Counted from the stretch's first letter, positions 1 through 12,480 are shown. The stretch is 64,000 bases of DNA from an uncultured Pelagibacteraceae bacterium (GCA_902545635.1 CACCGT010000007.1:1-64000), one strand, 5' to 3'. The notes: generated by a model not told the origin, from the letters alone. Program-made: numbers and translations.

Positions 1-1749
1 ATAGAGACAATAAAATTTTTAAATTGGTTCTCAAGTTACAACTTAGTCCCCGTTGGAATGTCTTTAAAACTTCATTTGCTCGGAGGAGATGCAATACCAA
101 AATTTGATGATAAGGATTATTTAATCTTTAATAATAAAAGTAAGACCCAAACCTTTAGACTCTCTGGAGATCAAGAAAGAGTATCTAAAGAAATGCTAAA
201 AAAAAACGACGAATTTAGAGTGCATCTACTCCAAGGAACAACTGGATCTGGAAAAACTATTGTATATTTCAAGCAAATAGAGGAAATGTTAAAAAAAGGC
301 AAACAAGCTTTAATTTTGTTACCTGAAATTGGACTAACTACAGAGTTCGAAAAAAAATTTGAGGAATTTTTCGGTTTTAAGTCAGCTATTTGGCATTCTG
401 GAATAACTCCAAAAAAAAAGAAAATTATTTGGAGTGGTATTTCATCTGGGGTAATCAAAGTTGTTATAGGAGCTAGATCATCATTATTTCTACCATTTAA
501 AAAATTAGGGCTAATAATAGTTGATGAAGAGCATGATCAATCTTTTAAGCAAGATGAAGGTGTGATTTATAATGCTAGAGATATGGCAATAGCTAGGGCA
601 AATTTTGAAAATATTCCTATAAATCTTGTGTCTGCAGTTCCGTCTATTGAGACTTACTCAAATATTAAAAGAAACAAATATTCAATTTCAAGATTAACCA
701 AAAGATATAAAGATGCAAATCATCCTTCATTTGAAATAATTGATTTAAAAAAAAATAAATTAAATAAACAATCATGGATTGCTCCAGAAACTCTAAAAAA
801 AGTTCAAGATCACCTAAAAAAAAAGGATCAAGTTTTATTTTTTATGAATAGAAGGGGGTTTGCTCCCTATGTTTTATGTAAAAATTGTGTGAAAGTTTAT
901 TCTTGTCCAAATTGTTCAATAAATTTAGTTTTTCATAAACATAAAAACATTTTGCTTTGTCATTATTGCGGCTTCAAAAACAAATTAAATAGAAGTTGTA
1001 TAAAAGGTGGTATTTGTGATTTTGTTTTCAGCGGACCTGGTGTTGAAAGAATTGCCGAAGAGGTAAAGGCAAAATTTCCAAATAAAAATATATCAATTTT
1101 TTCTAGTGATACGATGAATAAAAAATCATCTAAAAATAAACTTGAAAGTATATTGAATGGTGAAGTTGATATCTTAATTGGTACACAGTTGATATCTAAA
1201 GGTTTTCATTTTCCAAATTTAAATTGTATTGTTGTCTTGGATATCGACCTTGCATCGAATGGACATGATTTAAGAACTGCAGAAAAAAATCTTCAACTCT
1301 ATCACCAATTATCAGGAAGAGCGGGTAGAACTGGAAAACCAGCTAAAGTATATTTTCAAACTTATGGTATTGATAAAAATATTATAAAACAAATTACTAA
1401 CAATGATCCGTTTATTTTTTTAGATAACGAATTGAAACTAAGAGAGAAAAATAATTTACCACCATATGAAAGGTTTGTTTCAATAATACTTTCTTCATCA
1501 AAAGAAAATATTTTAGAAAAAGAGTCACAAAGTTTTAAAAATAAACTCTTAAATTCTCTTGATGATAAAGTCTTGGGACCAGTAAATGCTCCAATTTATA
1601 AAGTTAAGAGTAAGTACAGACAAAGGTTCTTAATAAGATCAAAAAAAGGGTCAAAAATTCAGAAAAAATTGGGTGAAATATTAAATGAACATAAATTGTC
1701 ACCCGAAATAAAACTGACGGTTGATGTTGATCCAATAACCTTTAATTAA
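1..1749 (+). CDS. priA: Primosomal protein N' (PriA helicase), 5' end outside window
   Basis: PriA is a 3'-5' superfamily 2 DNA helicase that reloads the replisome at stalled forks. The reading frame is open from base 1, and the residues before the first ATG at 58 match the usual PriA N-terminal region (a W-x-x-x-Y segment followed by P-x-G), so the gene begins upstream and codon 58 is not the start. Seen, counting from the Met at 58: Walker A GTTGSGKT near 60-67, a DEEH box (V-D-E-E-H), zinc-binding cysteine pairs CKNC, CPNC and CHYC, and a helicase motif VI of the form QLSGRAGR. The stop is TAA at 1747-1749. About 98 bases separate it from the ATP synthase genes, an order common in alphaproteobacteria. 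Confidence 0.96.
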   Translation: METIKFLNWFSSYNLVPVGMSLKLHLLGGDAIPKFDDKDYLIFNNKSKTQTFRLSGDQERVSKEMLKKNDEFRVHLLQGTTGSGKTIVYFKQIEEMLKKGKQALILLPEIGLTTEFEKKFEEFFGFKSAIWHSGITPKKKKIIWSGISSGVIKVVIGARSSLFLPFKKLGLIIVDEEHDQSFKQDEGVIYNARDMAIARANFENIPINLVSAVPSIETYSNIKRNKYSISRLTKRYKDANHPSFEIIDLKKNKLNKQSWIAPETLKKVQDHLKKKDQVLFFMNRRGFAPYVLCKNCVKVYSCPNCSINLVFHKHKNILLCHYCGFKNKLNRSCIKGGICDFVFSGPGVERIAEEVKAKFPNKNISIFSSDTMNKKSSKNKLESILNGEVDILIGTQLISKGFHFPNLNCIVVLDIDLASNGHDLRTAEKNLQLYHQLSGRAGRTGKPAKVYFQTYGIDKNIIKQITNNDPFIFLDNELKLREKNNLPPYERFVSIILSSSKENILEKESQSFKNKLLNSLDDKVLGPVNAPIYKVKSKYRQRFLIRSKKGSKIQKKLGEILNEHKLSPEIKLTVDVDPITFN

Positions 1750-1847
1750 GAGACAAAATAAGTATTAAATAATAAATCTGATACTTGAAGACATCATACT
1801 CATATGCTACTTAATCCAGAAAATCATCGAATTATAAAGAGTTTAAA

Positions 1848-2405
1848 TTGAGCAAAAATAACAGTTTTTCAGTAACAACAGCTAGCAGGTATTCTTTAGC
1901 TTTATATGAGTTGGCAAAAGAGGATAATGTAATAGACGAGATTGAAAATCAATCAATCTCTATATTAAAACTAATAGAAGACAGTGAGGATTTTAAGTCA
2001 TTAATAAAAGACCCAACTAACTCAATAAATGACTTACAAAATGTAATTAGTAAAATTTCAAATATTTATAAATTAAATATGTTGTTATCAAAGTTTTTAG
2101 GATTTTTAATTCTAAAAAGAAGATTTTTTTATCTAAAATCAATTCTAAAAGATTTTGTTGATACCTGCTCAAAAAAAAGAGGTGAGGTTAAAGCAGAATT
2201 AATATCTTCAAAAGAATTATCAGATGATCAAGTAAGCAAAATTAAAAATGAGTTAGCTGAGAACTTTAGCAAAAAAATAAAATTAGACTATAAGTACGAT
2301 AAAAGTTTAATTGGAGGTTTAATAATACAAGTTGGAAGTATTATGGTTGACACCTCTATTAAAAATAAATTACAACAAATCGAAAATACAATGATAGAGG
2401 CTTAA
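1848..2405 (+). CDS. atpH: ATP synthase F1 delta subunit
   Basis: The delta (OSCP-like) subunit links the F1 head to the peripheral stalk of the membrane ATP synthase. The 185-residue length fits the family. The N-terminus has the S-R-Y-x-x-A-L-Y helix start and the C-terminus the typical L-I-G-G-x-x-x-x-x-G-S-x-x-x-D-x-S-x-x-x-x-L pattern. Translation seems to start at TTG 1848: the frame has a stop at 1812-1814, no ATG lies between, and AAAGAG sits just upstream as a ribosome binding site. It is the first gene of atpHAGDC and its stop abuts the atpA ATG with no gap. The leader 1750-1847 shows only a weak promoter candidate (TTGAAG, 17 bases, TACTTA), which I do not annotate. Confidence 0.96.
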   Translation: MSKNNSFSVTTASRYSLALYELAKEDNVIDEIENQSISILKLIEDSEDFKSLIKDPTNSINDLQNVISKISNIYKLNMLLSKFLGFLILKRRFFYLKSILKDFVDTCSKKRGEVKAELISSKELSDDQVSKIKNELAENFSKKIKLDYKYDKSLIGGLIIQVGSIMVDTSIKNKLQQIENTMIEA

Positions 2406-3941
2406 ATGGAAATAAATCCTTCAGAAGTTACAAAAATACTAAAAGAACAAATTAAAAAATTTGGTGATAAAGCTGAGGTCACTGAAGTAGGACAAGTTTT
2501 GTCTGTGGGTGATGGTATAGCGAGAATTTATGGATTAGATAATGTTCAAGCTGGTGAGATGGTAGAGTTTTCTGATGGATCAAAAGGTATGGCCTTAAAT
2601 CTTGAGAGTGAAAATGTAGGGGTTGTTATTTTTGGAGATGACAAAGCTGTAAAAGAGGGAGACACTGTAAAGAGAACGGGTGCAATTGTAGATACACCAG
2701 TTGGAAAAGAATTATTAGGTAGAGTTGTTGATGGTTTGGGAAATCCAATTGATGGAAAAGGTGCTTTAGATAAAAGTATAAAAAGAAGTAGGGTTGAGGT
2801 GAAAGCTCCTGGTATTATTCCACGTAAATCTGTAAGTGAGCCAATGCAGACTGGGCTTAAATCAATTGATAGTCTAGTTCCAATCGGGAGAGGTCAAAGA
2901 GAACTAATCATTGGTGATAGACAAACTGGTAAAACAGCAGTAGCTATAGATGCCATTATAAATCAGAAGAAAATTAATGAGTCTGGTGATGAGAAGAAAA
3001 AACTTTATTGTATTTATGTTGCTGTAGGTCAAAAACGGTCAACTGTAAGACAAATTGAAAAAACTTTAGAAGAAGCAGGTGCGATGGAGTACACAACGAT
3101 AGTTGCTGCTACCGCATCAGATGCAGCACCTTTGCAATTTTTAGCTCCATATACTGGATGTGCTATGGGTGAATACTTTAGAGATAATGGTATGCATGCT
3201 TTGATAATATATGATGATCTATCAAAACAGGCAGTAGCGTATAGACAAATGTCTCTTTTATTAAGAAGACCACCAGGTAGAGAAGCTTATCCTGGTGATG
3301 TCTTCTACTTACACAGCAGATTGCTTGAAAGAGCTGCAAAATTGGGAGACGAGCATGGTGGAGGATCTTTAACAGCACTTCCAATTATTGAAACCCAAGG
3401 TGGAGATGTATCGGCATTTATACCAACAAATGTTATTTCAATTACTGATGGTCAAATATTCCTTGAAACTGAACTTTTTAACCAAGGTATAAGACCAGCG
3501 ATAAATGTTGGTTTGTCTGTATCAAGAGTTGGATCTTCAGCTCAAACTAAAGCCATGAAAAAGGTATCTGGATCAATGAAGTTAGAACTTGCGCAATATC
3601 GTGAAATGGCAGCATTTGCACAATTTGGTTCAGATCTTGATGCATCTACTCAGAAATTACTTAATAGAGGTTCAAAATTAACTGAACTTTTAAAACAAAA
3701 TCAATATTCTCCAATGACAGTTGCAGAACAAGTAATTTCTGTATTTTGTGGGGTAAAAGGACATCTTGATGATATAGATCAGAAAGACATAGCTAGTTTT
3801 GAGAATAAAATTATCGAAAAATGTAAAGCTGAAAAATCAGACATAATTGATTCAATCTCAAGCTCAGGAAAACTTGAAGAAGACAAAGAGAAGGAATTGA
3901 ATGAAATTATTCTTGAACTTAAGAAAGATTTTAAATCATAA
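2406..3941 (+). CDS. atpA: ATP synthase F1 alpha subunit
   Basis: This is the non-catalytic nucleotide-binding subunit of the F1 hexamer. Its 511 residues match the usual length. The P-loop GDRQTGKT is at 170-177, followed by the family-typical stretch with [10 protein letters not shown] and [12 protein letters not shown]. It starts directly after the atpH stop and is followed by atpG after five bases, so the two are probably translationally coupled. Nothing unusual is seen. Confidence 0.99.
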   Translation: MEINPSEVTKILKEQIKKFGDKAEVTEVGQVLSVGDGIARIYGLDNVQAGEMVEFSDGSKGMALNLESENVGVVIFGDDKAVKEGDTVKRTGAIVDTPVGKELLGRVVDGLGNPIDGKGALDKSIKRSRVEVKAPGIIPRKSVSEPMQTGLKSIDSLVPIGRGQRELIIGDRQTGKTAVAIDAIINQKKINESGDEKKKLYCIYVAVGQKRSTVRQIEKTLEEAGAMEYTTIVAATASDAAPLQFLAPYTGCAMGEYFRDNGMHALIIYDDLSKQAVAYRQMSLLLRRPPGREAYPGDVFYLHSRLLERAAKLGDEHGGGSLTALPIIETQGGDVSAFIPTNVISITDGQIFLETELFNQGIRPAINVGLSVSRVGSSAQTKAMKKVSGSMKLELAQYREMAAFAQFGSDLDASTQKLLNRGSKLTELLKQNQYSPMTVAEQVISVFCGVKGHLDDIDQKDIASFENKIIEKCKAEKSDIIDSISSSGKLEEDKEKELNEIILELKKDFKS

Positions 3942-3946
3942 AAATA

Positions 3947-6242
<2,296 letters not shown>

Positions 6243-6243
<1 letters not shown>

Positions 6244-6635
6244 TGAGTGAGGAATATTCATTAGAAATAGTAAACCCTGAAAAGTCTTTTTTATCTAAAG
6301 ATGATGTTACTGAAGTGGTAGTACCTGCATTCGAGGGAGAAATTGGAATTTTAAAGGATCATATTTCTATTATATCTTTCTTAAAACCAGGAATTATCAA
6401 AATTTTTTCTAAGTCTGGAGAGGATAGCTATTATGTGAATGATGGCATAATTGAATTCAAAAATAATAATCTATCTATACTCACAAGTCTTATTTTAAAT
6501 TTAAAACATATTGATAAAGAAAAGATATTAGAAATTAAGAAATCAGCAGAAGAAGAACTTAGTAAATCTGAAATTAGCGATCAAGAAAAATATTTGTTAG
6601 ATCAGAAAATTGAAGTATTAAAATCAATTAACTAA
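6243..6635 (+). CDS. atpC: ATP synthase F1 epsilon subunit
   Basis: Epsilon is the regulatory central-stalk subunit. The N-terminal beta-sandwich pattern is clear: L-E-I-V-N-P-E-K, then V-V-V-P-A-F-E-G-E-I-G-I-L-x-x-H. A helical tail follows, giving 130 residues in total. It is last in atpHAGDC. Its 3' end overlaps the 3' end of the convergent rppH by 12 bases, so no terminator hairpin fits between them. Confidence 0.97.
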
Positions 6636-7103
6636 TATTTTTTTAACTTCTTTCTGAATTTTCTCATATACATGAAGCTTAAATGTTACAACTAGCTTGG
6701 TAATTTCATCAATATCTACCCATTTCCATTCTAGAAACTCTGGGTTTTTAGTTTTAATATTAATTTCTTTTTCGTCCCCATTAAATCTCATAATATACCA
6801 TTGCTGTTCTTGTCCTTTGAATTTACCTTTCCAAATAATTCCTAAAAGTTCATCTGGTAAATAGTATGTCAATAAACCATCTATTTTTTTAATTAAACTT
6901 ACTGACTTTATACTTGTCTCTTCATTTAATTCTCTTATAGCTGCCTCATAAAAGTCTTCTCCCCTATCAACTCCTCCTTGTGGCATTTGCCAAAAATTTT
7001 TTTTATTATCTATTCTTTTTGCAACAAAAATTTTGTTTTCTTTATTTAAAACAACTATCCCTACGCCACTTCTAAGTGGTAAACTTTTATATTTCTCTTT
7101 CAT
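6624..7103 (-). CDS. rppH: RNA pyrophosphohydrolase (Nudix hydrolase)
   Basis: RppH removes pyrophosphate from mRNA 5' ends and so starts decay. The Nudix box spans roughly residues 44-66: G-V-D-R-G-E, then R-E-L-N-E-E-T. The preceding W-Q-M-P-Q-G-G is the RppH/diadenosine polyphosphatase hallmark. It has 159 residues, the usual length. It lies one base after ctpA and is last in the rplU-to-rppH operon. Diadenosine polyphosphate hydrolysis is the alternative activity of the same family. Confidence 0.93.
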   Translation of the reverse strand: MKEKYKSLPLRSGVGIVVLNKENKIFVAKRIDNKKNFWQMPQGGVDRGEDFYEAAIRELNEETSIKSVSLIKKIDGLLTYYLPDELLGIIWKGKFKGQEQQWYIMRFNGDEKEINIKTKNPEFLEWKWVDIDEITKLVVTFKLHVYEKIQKEVKKILVN

Positions 7104-7104
7104 T

Positions 7105-8247
7105 TTAACCGTTTAAGAGCTCTAAAGCGAATTGAAGTTGATTATCTGTATCAGTATTAAACCTAAAGTCGTCAGATCCTTCAGTAATCTCAATATCAGG
7201 TGAAACACCTATTTCTGAAATCGATTTTCCAGATGGAAGATAATATTTAGATACAGTTAATCTTATTGCACCTTTATTTTTGAGTGGAATAATTGATTGG
7301 ACAGACCCTTTGCCATAGCTATTTTCTCCAATTACTACTGCTCTTTTGTGATCCTTAAGCGCGCCTGCTACAATTTCAGATGCAGATGCAGAGCCATAAT
7401 TTATTAAAACAACAATTGTATTTCCATCTAATATATCACCTTTTTTAGCAAAAAATTTTCTACTTTCATATTTTCTTTTACTTTTTGTTGAAACAATTTC
7501 TCCACTATCTAAAAAAAAATCTGTAATTTTAATTGCCTGAGAAAGAAGCCCACCAGGATTATTTCTTAAATCTAAAATATAATTTTTAACATTTTTATTT
7601 TTTTTAAATTCTTTAATTTTATCCTTAATTTGACCACTACTATTTTCATTAAATGAGGTAAGTCTCAAATAACCAGTCTGATTTTCTAATATTTCAGATT
7701 TTACAGATGAAACTTTAATTTTTTCTCTTGTGATATTAAAAACTAATGCCTTTCGTTCACCTCTTCGTCTAACTGTTATTTTAATATCTGTTCCAACAGG
7801 ACCTCTCATAATATCTACTGCTTCACTCAAGGATTTTCCCTGAACTTGAATATCATTAATTTTTACTATGTAATCACCAGCTTTAACTCCTGCTTCAGCT
7901 GCAGGTGAATCGTCCATGGGTGTTATTACTTTTATTACCCCAGCCTCCATACTTACCTCAATTCCTAGACCACCAAATTCTCCACTAGTTTCTGTTTGCA
8001 TACTTTTATAAGAATCTGGTGTCATATAAGCAGAGTAAGGGTCTAAAGATTGAAGAACGCCATTAATAGCAGCATCCATCGCATCACTTTGATTTACCTC
8101 TTCAACAAATTCTTTGTTAATTTTGTCTAAGACTTCTGAAAAAACATCTATTTTTTTGTATATATCATTCTCATCTGATGAGCTAACAATATTAGTTATT
8201 GAAAAAAAAATAAATAATGACAAAAAATATATTTTAATTCTTTTCAT
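7105..8247 (-). CDS. ctpA: Carboxy-terminal processing peptidase (S41)
   Basis: This is a periplasmic serine protease of family S41 that trims C-termini of envelope proteins or controls murein hydrolases. Seen: a signal peptide at about 1-22, a PDZ domain at about 92-165 with the carboxylate-binding G-G-L-G-I-E segment, and the catalytic region G-S-A-S-A-S-E with the likely nucleophile Ser288 and the general base Lys313 in Y-G-K-G-S-V-Q. Their spacing of 25 matches Prc. Its ATG overlaps the rsfS stop by one base. The rlmH and envC genes that often sit between rsfS and ctpA in other alphaproteobacteria are absent here. Confidence 0.96.
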   Translation of the reverse strand: MKRIKIYFLSLFIFFSITNIVSSSDENDIYKKIDVFSEVLDKINKEFVEEVNQSDAMDAAINGVLQSLDPYSAYMTPDSYKSMQTETSGEFGGLGIEVSMEAGVIKVITPMDDSPAAEAGVKAGDYIVKINDIQVQGKSLSEAVDIMRGPVGTDIKITVRRRGERKALVFNITREKIKVSSVKSEILENQTGYLRLTSFNENSSGQIKDKIKEFKKNKNVKNYILDLRNNPGGLLSQAIKITDFFLDSGEIVSTKSKRKYESRKFFAKKGDILDGNTIVVLINYGSASASEIVAGALKDHKRAVVIGENSYGKGSVQSIIPLKNKGAIRLTVSKYYLPSGKSISEIGVSPDIEITEGSDDFRFNTDTDNQLQFALELLNG

Positions 8248-8597
8248 TATATAATTATTTTTTCTTTGGGAATTAACTCAGACCATATCTTTTCTAATTC
8301 ATAAAATTTTCTTTTTTCAGGATTGAAAATATGGACAATTAGATCTATTCCATCCACTAGCTTCCAGTCACTACTTTCTCTTCCTTCAATTTTACAGTTG
8401 TTTACGCCATTTTTTTTCAAGTATTCGTAAACTTGCTCTGACAAAGCTTGGATATGTCTTGAAGACGTTCCACTGGCGATTATCATTTGATCTGCTATTG
8501 AAGATTTTCCATCTAAATCGATTAAAACAATATCTAAGGCTTTATTTGCATCTAAAAGATTGATCACATTATTGTGAATAGAAGAGATTTTATCCAT
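8247..8597 (-). CDS. rsfS: Ribosomal silencing factor RsfS
   Basis: RsfS binds L14 on the 50S subunit and blocks joining to 30S in starved cells. The 116 residues show the family core: M-I-I-A-S-G-T-S-S-R-H, then W-K-L-V-D-G-I-D-L-I-V-H-I-F and the Y-E-L-E-K-I-W ending. It follows nadD after 17 bases, a nearly universal neighbourhood. Confidence 0.96.
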   Translation of the reverse strand: MDKISSIHNNVINLLDANKALDIVLIDLDGKSSIADQMIIASGTSSRHIQALSEQVYEYLKKNGVNNCKIEGRESSDWKLVDGIDLIVHIFNPEKRKFYELEKIWSELIPKEKIII

Positions 8598-8614
8598 TAA
8601 TTAATTTAAGAGTA

Positions 8615-9151
8615 TCAAATTTTTCTTAATTTAGAAGATGAAATATTGACCTTATTAAATTTCACGAATTCTAAGCTTTTTTTACTATGTTTTTTAAAGC
8701 TCCTAGAACTTAATGATTTAGACTTATAACCGTCTCTGTCAAATACCAGAATATTACAAATAGATGTAATTAAATCAGAATTCTTCCATTTATGAAAATT
8801 TATCAAACTATCTGCTCCCATTATAAAATAAATATCAGTATTTTTATTTTTTTTTTTTATATATTTTATCAGGTCAACTGTTCTATTTGATTTAATTTTA
8901 TCCTCAAAATATTTTACTTTTATAAATAAATATTCTTGAGTAATTTTTTTTGCAAAATTTATTCTTTTATTCAAACTTAAACTACTTTTATCTTTAAATG
9001 GATTTTTTTTGGTTACCGCCCAAATAATATTATCAATACCGTATCTTTTTTTTGCTTCCTTAGAGATACTTAAATGACCTTCATGCGCTGGATCGAAAGT
9101 TCCCCCAAGAATACCAATTTTTTTTTTATTTTCTTGTTTGACCTGATCCAT
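8615..9151 (-). CDS. nadD: Nicotinate-nucleotide adenylyltransferase, short C-terminus
   Basis: NadD adenylylates nicotinate mononucleotide in NAD synthesis. The nucleotidyltransferase signature G-G-T-F-D-P-A-H-E-G-H-L is near residues 15-26, and the C-terminal I-S-S-S-K-L-R matches the ISSTxIR motif. I place the start at ATG 9151, giving 178 residues and a 26-base overlap with proA. The frame stays open to 9265, but that extension only re-reads proA codons and has no homologous features. The protein stops two residues after ISSSKLR, so the helix that usually follows (about 20-25 residues) is missing. Codons after the TGA offer no continuation by a simple readthrough. Confidence 0.9.
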   Translation of the reverse strand: MDQVKQENKKKIGILGGTFDPAHEGHLSISKEAKKRYGIDNIIWAVTKKNPFKDKSSLSLNKRINFAKKITQEYLFIKVKYFEDKIKSNRTVDLIKYIKKKNKNTDIYFIMGADSLINFHKWKNSDLITSICNILVFDRDGYKSKSLSSRSFKKHSKKSLEFVKFNKVNISSSKLRKI

Positions 9152-10373
9152 ATATCTCATATTTGTAACTGACAAGCTGGTTAAGTCCAACAGGGCCTCT
9201 TGGTGGAAGTTTATTTGTTGAAATTCCAACCTCACCTCCAAAACCAAATTCACCTCCATCAGCATACTGCGTTGAGGAATTATGAATAGCGATCGAACTT
9301 TTAATATTCTTTATAAAAAATTTAGCTGAAATTTTATTATTGGTAATTATTGCATCGGTATGCATTGTTCCATATTTATTAATATGATTTACTGCATCAT
9401 TAATATTATCTACTAATTTTACAGAAATTTTTGCAGACAAATGTTCTTTTGACCAAGTTTTATTATTTGCCAATTTTGAATTCCCATTAAACAATTTAGA
9501 AATTTTACTATCAGCATAAATAGTACAACCTCTTTTAGTTAGTTCATTTAAAATCTCGCTTACATTTTTTGATTTATTTTTATGTATTAGGAGTGTTTCC
9601 GTAGCTCCACATATACTAGTATTACGCAACTTAGCATTGATTAATATTTTCTTTGCCATTGAAAGATTTGCATCTTTATCAATATAAGTATGACAAATGC
9701 CTTCAAGATGACCAATTACAGGTACAGAGGATAAATCCTGAACTTTTTTTACAAGATTTTTTCCACCTCTTGGAATAACAACATCTATATATCTTGACAT
9801 TTTTGAAAGCATGTAGTCCACCAGCTTCCTATTTTTATTCTCAATAAACTGAACAAAATTCTTATTTATTTTATTTTTTTCTAATGATTTTCTAAAAAGA
9901 TTAGCTAAGATTTTATTACTAAAGTAAGCCTCAGAACCTCCTCTTAGTATTACACAGTTTCCAGATTTAAAACAAAGTGTTGATACATCTGAAGTAACAT
10001 TTGGTCTACTTTCATAAATTACACCAATAATACCAATTGGAATTGATACTTTTTTTATTGTTAAGCCGTTTGGTCTTTTCCAGGTTTCTATGTCAACGTC
10101 TACTGGATCCTTAAATTTTATGATAGTTTCAATTGATTTAATAATCGAAATTATTTTATCATTATTAAGAGCAAGCCTTTTTATTAAATTCTCTTTAAGT
10201 TTTTTTGATTTAGCAATTTTTACATCTTTTTTGTTTTCAAATAAAATTTTATTTTTATTTTTTAAAATAAGTTGAATGTAATAATTTAATACCTTATTTT
10301 TTTTTTTATTACTTATTTTGTCTTGAAAAGCAATTTTTGCATTTTTACCAATTTTTTCTAAAGTTTTACTCAT
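9126..10373 (-). CDS. proA: Gamma-glutamyl phosphate reductase
   Basis: ProA catalyses the second step of proline synthesis, reducing gamma-glutamyl phosphate with NADPH. The 415 residues fit an aldehyde-dehydrogenase fold. Seen: Y-E-S-R-P-N-V-T at 120-127 and the catalytic Cys255 in S-I-C-G-A-T-E-T. The C-terminal G-G-E-V-G-I-S-T-N-K segment is also typical. It overlaps proB by four bases (ATGA), and its end overlaps nadD. Confidence 0.98.
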   Translation of the reverse strand: MSKTLEKIGKNAKIAFQDKISNKKKNKVLNYYIQLILKNKNKILFENKKDVKIAKSKKLKENLIKRLALNNDKIISIIKSIETIIKFKDPVDVDIETWKRPNGLTIKKVSIPIGIIGVIYESRPNVTSDVSTLCFKSGNCVILRGGSEAYFSNKILANLFRKSLEKNKINKNFVQFIENKNRKLVDYMLSKMSRYIDVVIPRGGKNLVKKVQDLSSVPVIGHLEGICHTYIDKDANLSMAKKILINAKLRNTSICGATETLLIHKNKSKNVSEILNELTKRGCTIYADSKISKLFNGNSKLANNKTWSKEHLSAKISVKLVDNINDAVNHINKYGTMHTDAIITNNKISAKFFIKNIKSSIAIHNSSTQYADGGEFGFGGEVGISTNKLPPRGPVGLNQLVSYKYEIYGSGQTRK

Positions 10374-11479
10374 TTAATTAACACCATGTCGTCTTTGTGA
10401 ATAACTTCTGATTTTGAAACATAACCTAAAATATCATTTATTTTAGTAGAGTGTTTTCCTTTAATTTTCAAAATTTCATCAGAAGAGAAACTACTCAATC
10501 CTCGTGCTAATTCAGTCATATTATTATTTAGTATTTTGATATGATCACCTTTGCTAAAACTACCTTGCACATCTTTTATTCCTGCAGCAAGTAAACTTTT
10601 ACCATTATTCAAAGCTGATAAAGCTCCTTCATCAATTATTATTTTTCCCTTGGGAGAAATTGAACTAATTATCCATTTTTTTCTAGCATCTAATTTTGAA
10701 ATCTTAGGTAAGAACCAAGTACATATATTTTTCATCAAAATTTTTTGTATTGGTCTATTTATCAAACCATTAGCTATAGCCATATGACATCCTGAAAATT
10801 GACAGATTTTAGCAGCATCAATCTTTGTTTTCATTCCGCCAGATCCAAATTCCCCTGTTTTTTGTGAAGCTAGATTTTCTACCTTTTGATCAATATTTTT
10901 GATCTCACGAATTAGTTTAGCTTTATTATCTAATTTCGGATCTTTTGAGTAAAGACCATTTACATCAGATAACAAAATTAAACAGTCTGCACTTGATATC
11001 TGAGCAACTCTAGATGCAAGCCTATCATTATCTCCATATTTAATCTCAGAGGTAGCAATACTATCATTTTCATTTACTATTGGTATAAAACCAAGTTCAA
11101 ACAAATTTTCAAAAGTTCTTTTAGCATTTATTGCTCTCCGTCTTTTTTCTGTATCTTCAAGGGTTAATAATATTTGTGACAGATTAATTTTTGACTTATT
11201 AAAAGTTTTTTTAAAAAGATTCATTAATTCAATTTGTCCAATTGAAGCTACAGCTTGGCTTTTATCAAGTTTCAACTTTTTCTTACTTAATTTTAACTTT
11301 TTACAACCAAGGGCAATTGCTCCTGAGCTTACTAAAATAATATTTTTTTTTAATTTTTTGAGATGTTCAATATCTTTAGCAAATTCTTTCAACCACTTTT
11401 CTCTAACAATTTTTTTGTCATTAATTAACAAAGATGATCCAATCTTTATAACAACTGTCTTAGAATCTTTAAGATACAT
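10370..11479 (-). CDS. proB: Glutamate 5-kinase
   Basis: ProB phosphorylates glutamate in the first and feedback-regulated step of proline synthesis. The 369 residues contain an amino-acid kinase domain (V-V-K-I-G-S-S-L near the start, V-S-S-G-A-I-A-L-G, and N-E-N-D near 138) followed by a C-terminal PUA domain from about residue 275. Full length including PUA suggests normal regulation. It overlaps obgE by 11 bases upstream and proA by four bases downstream. Confidence 0.98.
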   Translation of the reverse strand: MYLKDSKTVVIKIGSSLLINDKKIVREKWLKEFAKDIEHLKKLKKNIILVSSGAIALGCKKLKLSKKKLKLDKSQAVASIGQIELMNLFKKTFNKSKINLSQILLTLEDTEKRRRAINAKRTFENLFELGFIPIVNENDSIATSEIKYGDNDRLASRVAQISSADCLILLSDVNGLYSKDPKLDNKAKLIREIKNIDQKVENLASQKTGEFGSGGMKTKIDAAKICQFSGCHMAIANGLINRPIQKILMKNICTWFLPKISKLDARKKWIISSISPKGKIIIDEGALSALNNGKSLLAAGIKDVQGSFSKGDHIKILNNNMTELARGLSSFSSDEILKIKGKHSTKINDILGYVSKSEVIHKDDMVLIK

Positions 11480-12452
11480 AATTAAGTAATTTTGATTTAA
11501 TATCAGATACAGATTTTTTATCGAGCGTTGATATTTTAAAAGTAGGTTTCTTTGTTATTTTTTCAAAGTCTTTAATTTTTATACTTATTTCATTGTCATC
11601 AATTAAGTCTATCTTATTAAATACAATTATTTCCTGCTTTTTTGTAAGTTCTGAGCTGTATTTTTCCATTTCATCTCTAACTTGGATGTATGAATGAGAT
11701 AAGTCAGTTTCTGATATATCTATAAGATGTAACAATACTTTACATCTTTCTATATGTTTTAAAAATTTAATACCTAATCCTGTTCCTTTATGTGCGCCTT
11801 CAATTAATCCTGGAATATCCGCTAAAGTTATTTCTTTATCGTCATACATTGCAACTCCAAGATTTGGATTTAAAGTTGTAAATTTATAATTCGCTATTTT
11901 AGGGGTTGCACTTGTTAATGATGCTAATAAACTTGATTTACCTGCATTTGGCAATCCAATAATTCCTATATCTGCAATTGTTTTAAGTTGAAGCCATATC
12001 CAAAATTCTTCACCAATTTTTCCTTTGGTAAATTTTTTTGGAGCTCTATTTGTTGAAGATTTGAATCTTGTATTTCCAAATCCTCCTTTACCACCAATTG
12101 CTGCAACAAATTCCTCATTCTCTTTTTTAAAATCATAAATTAAAGTTTTATTATCTTCTTCAAATACTTGAGTCCCAATTGGTACTTTTAAATATAAATC
12201 TTCCCCACCTCTTCCTGTCTTTTTTTTTCCACTTCCATCTCTACCTTTCTCCGCTTTAAAGTGTTGTTGATATCTAAAATCAATTAGTGTGTTTAAATTT
12301 CTTTCTGATATTAAAATTACTGAACCACCTTTTCCTCCATCACCTCCATCAGGTCCTCCAAATTCAATAAATTTTTCTCTTCTAAAGCTAGGTGATCCAG
12401 ACCCACCGTCTCCAGCTTTTACATATATCTTTACTTGATCGAGAAATTTCAT
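11469..12452 (-). CDS. obgE: Obg/CgtA GTPase
   Basis: This is a ribosome-associated GTPase for 50S maturation and the stress response. Its 327 residues comprise the glycine-rich Obg fold (about 1-158) and a G domain with G1 G-L-P-N-A-G-K-S, G3 D-I-P-G-L-I-E-G-A, and G4 N-K-I-D. The variable C-terminal extension found in many Obg proteins is absent, as in other compact alphaproteobacterial forms. It lies 28 bases after rpmA in the ribosomal-protein operon. Confidence 0.97.
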   Translation of the reverse strand: MKFLDQVKIYVKAGDGGSGSPSFRREKFIEFGGPDGGDGGKGGSVILISERNLNTLIDFRYQQHFKAEKGRDGSGKKKTGRGGEDLYLKVPIGTQVFEEDNKTLIYDFKKENEEFVAAIGGKGGFGNTRFKSSTNRAPKKFTKGKIGEEFWIWLQLKTIADIGIIGLPNAGKSSLLASLTSATPKIANYKFTTLNPNLGVAMYDDKEITLADIPGLIEGAHKGTGLGIKFLKHIERCKVLLHLIDISETDLSHSYIQVRDEMEKYSSELTKKQEIIVFNKIDLIDDNEISIKIKDFEKITKKPTFKISTLDKKSVSDIKSKLLNYVS

Positions 12453-12480
12453 GATTTTACAGATGTTAATTATCTGTTTA

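Noticed and set aside
9152..9265. Longer NadD start
   Set aside because: The extra residues translate proA codons in another frame, with nothing resembling NadD; ATG 9151 gives the normal N-terminus.
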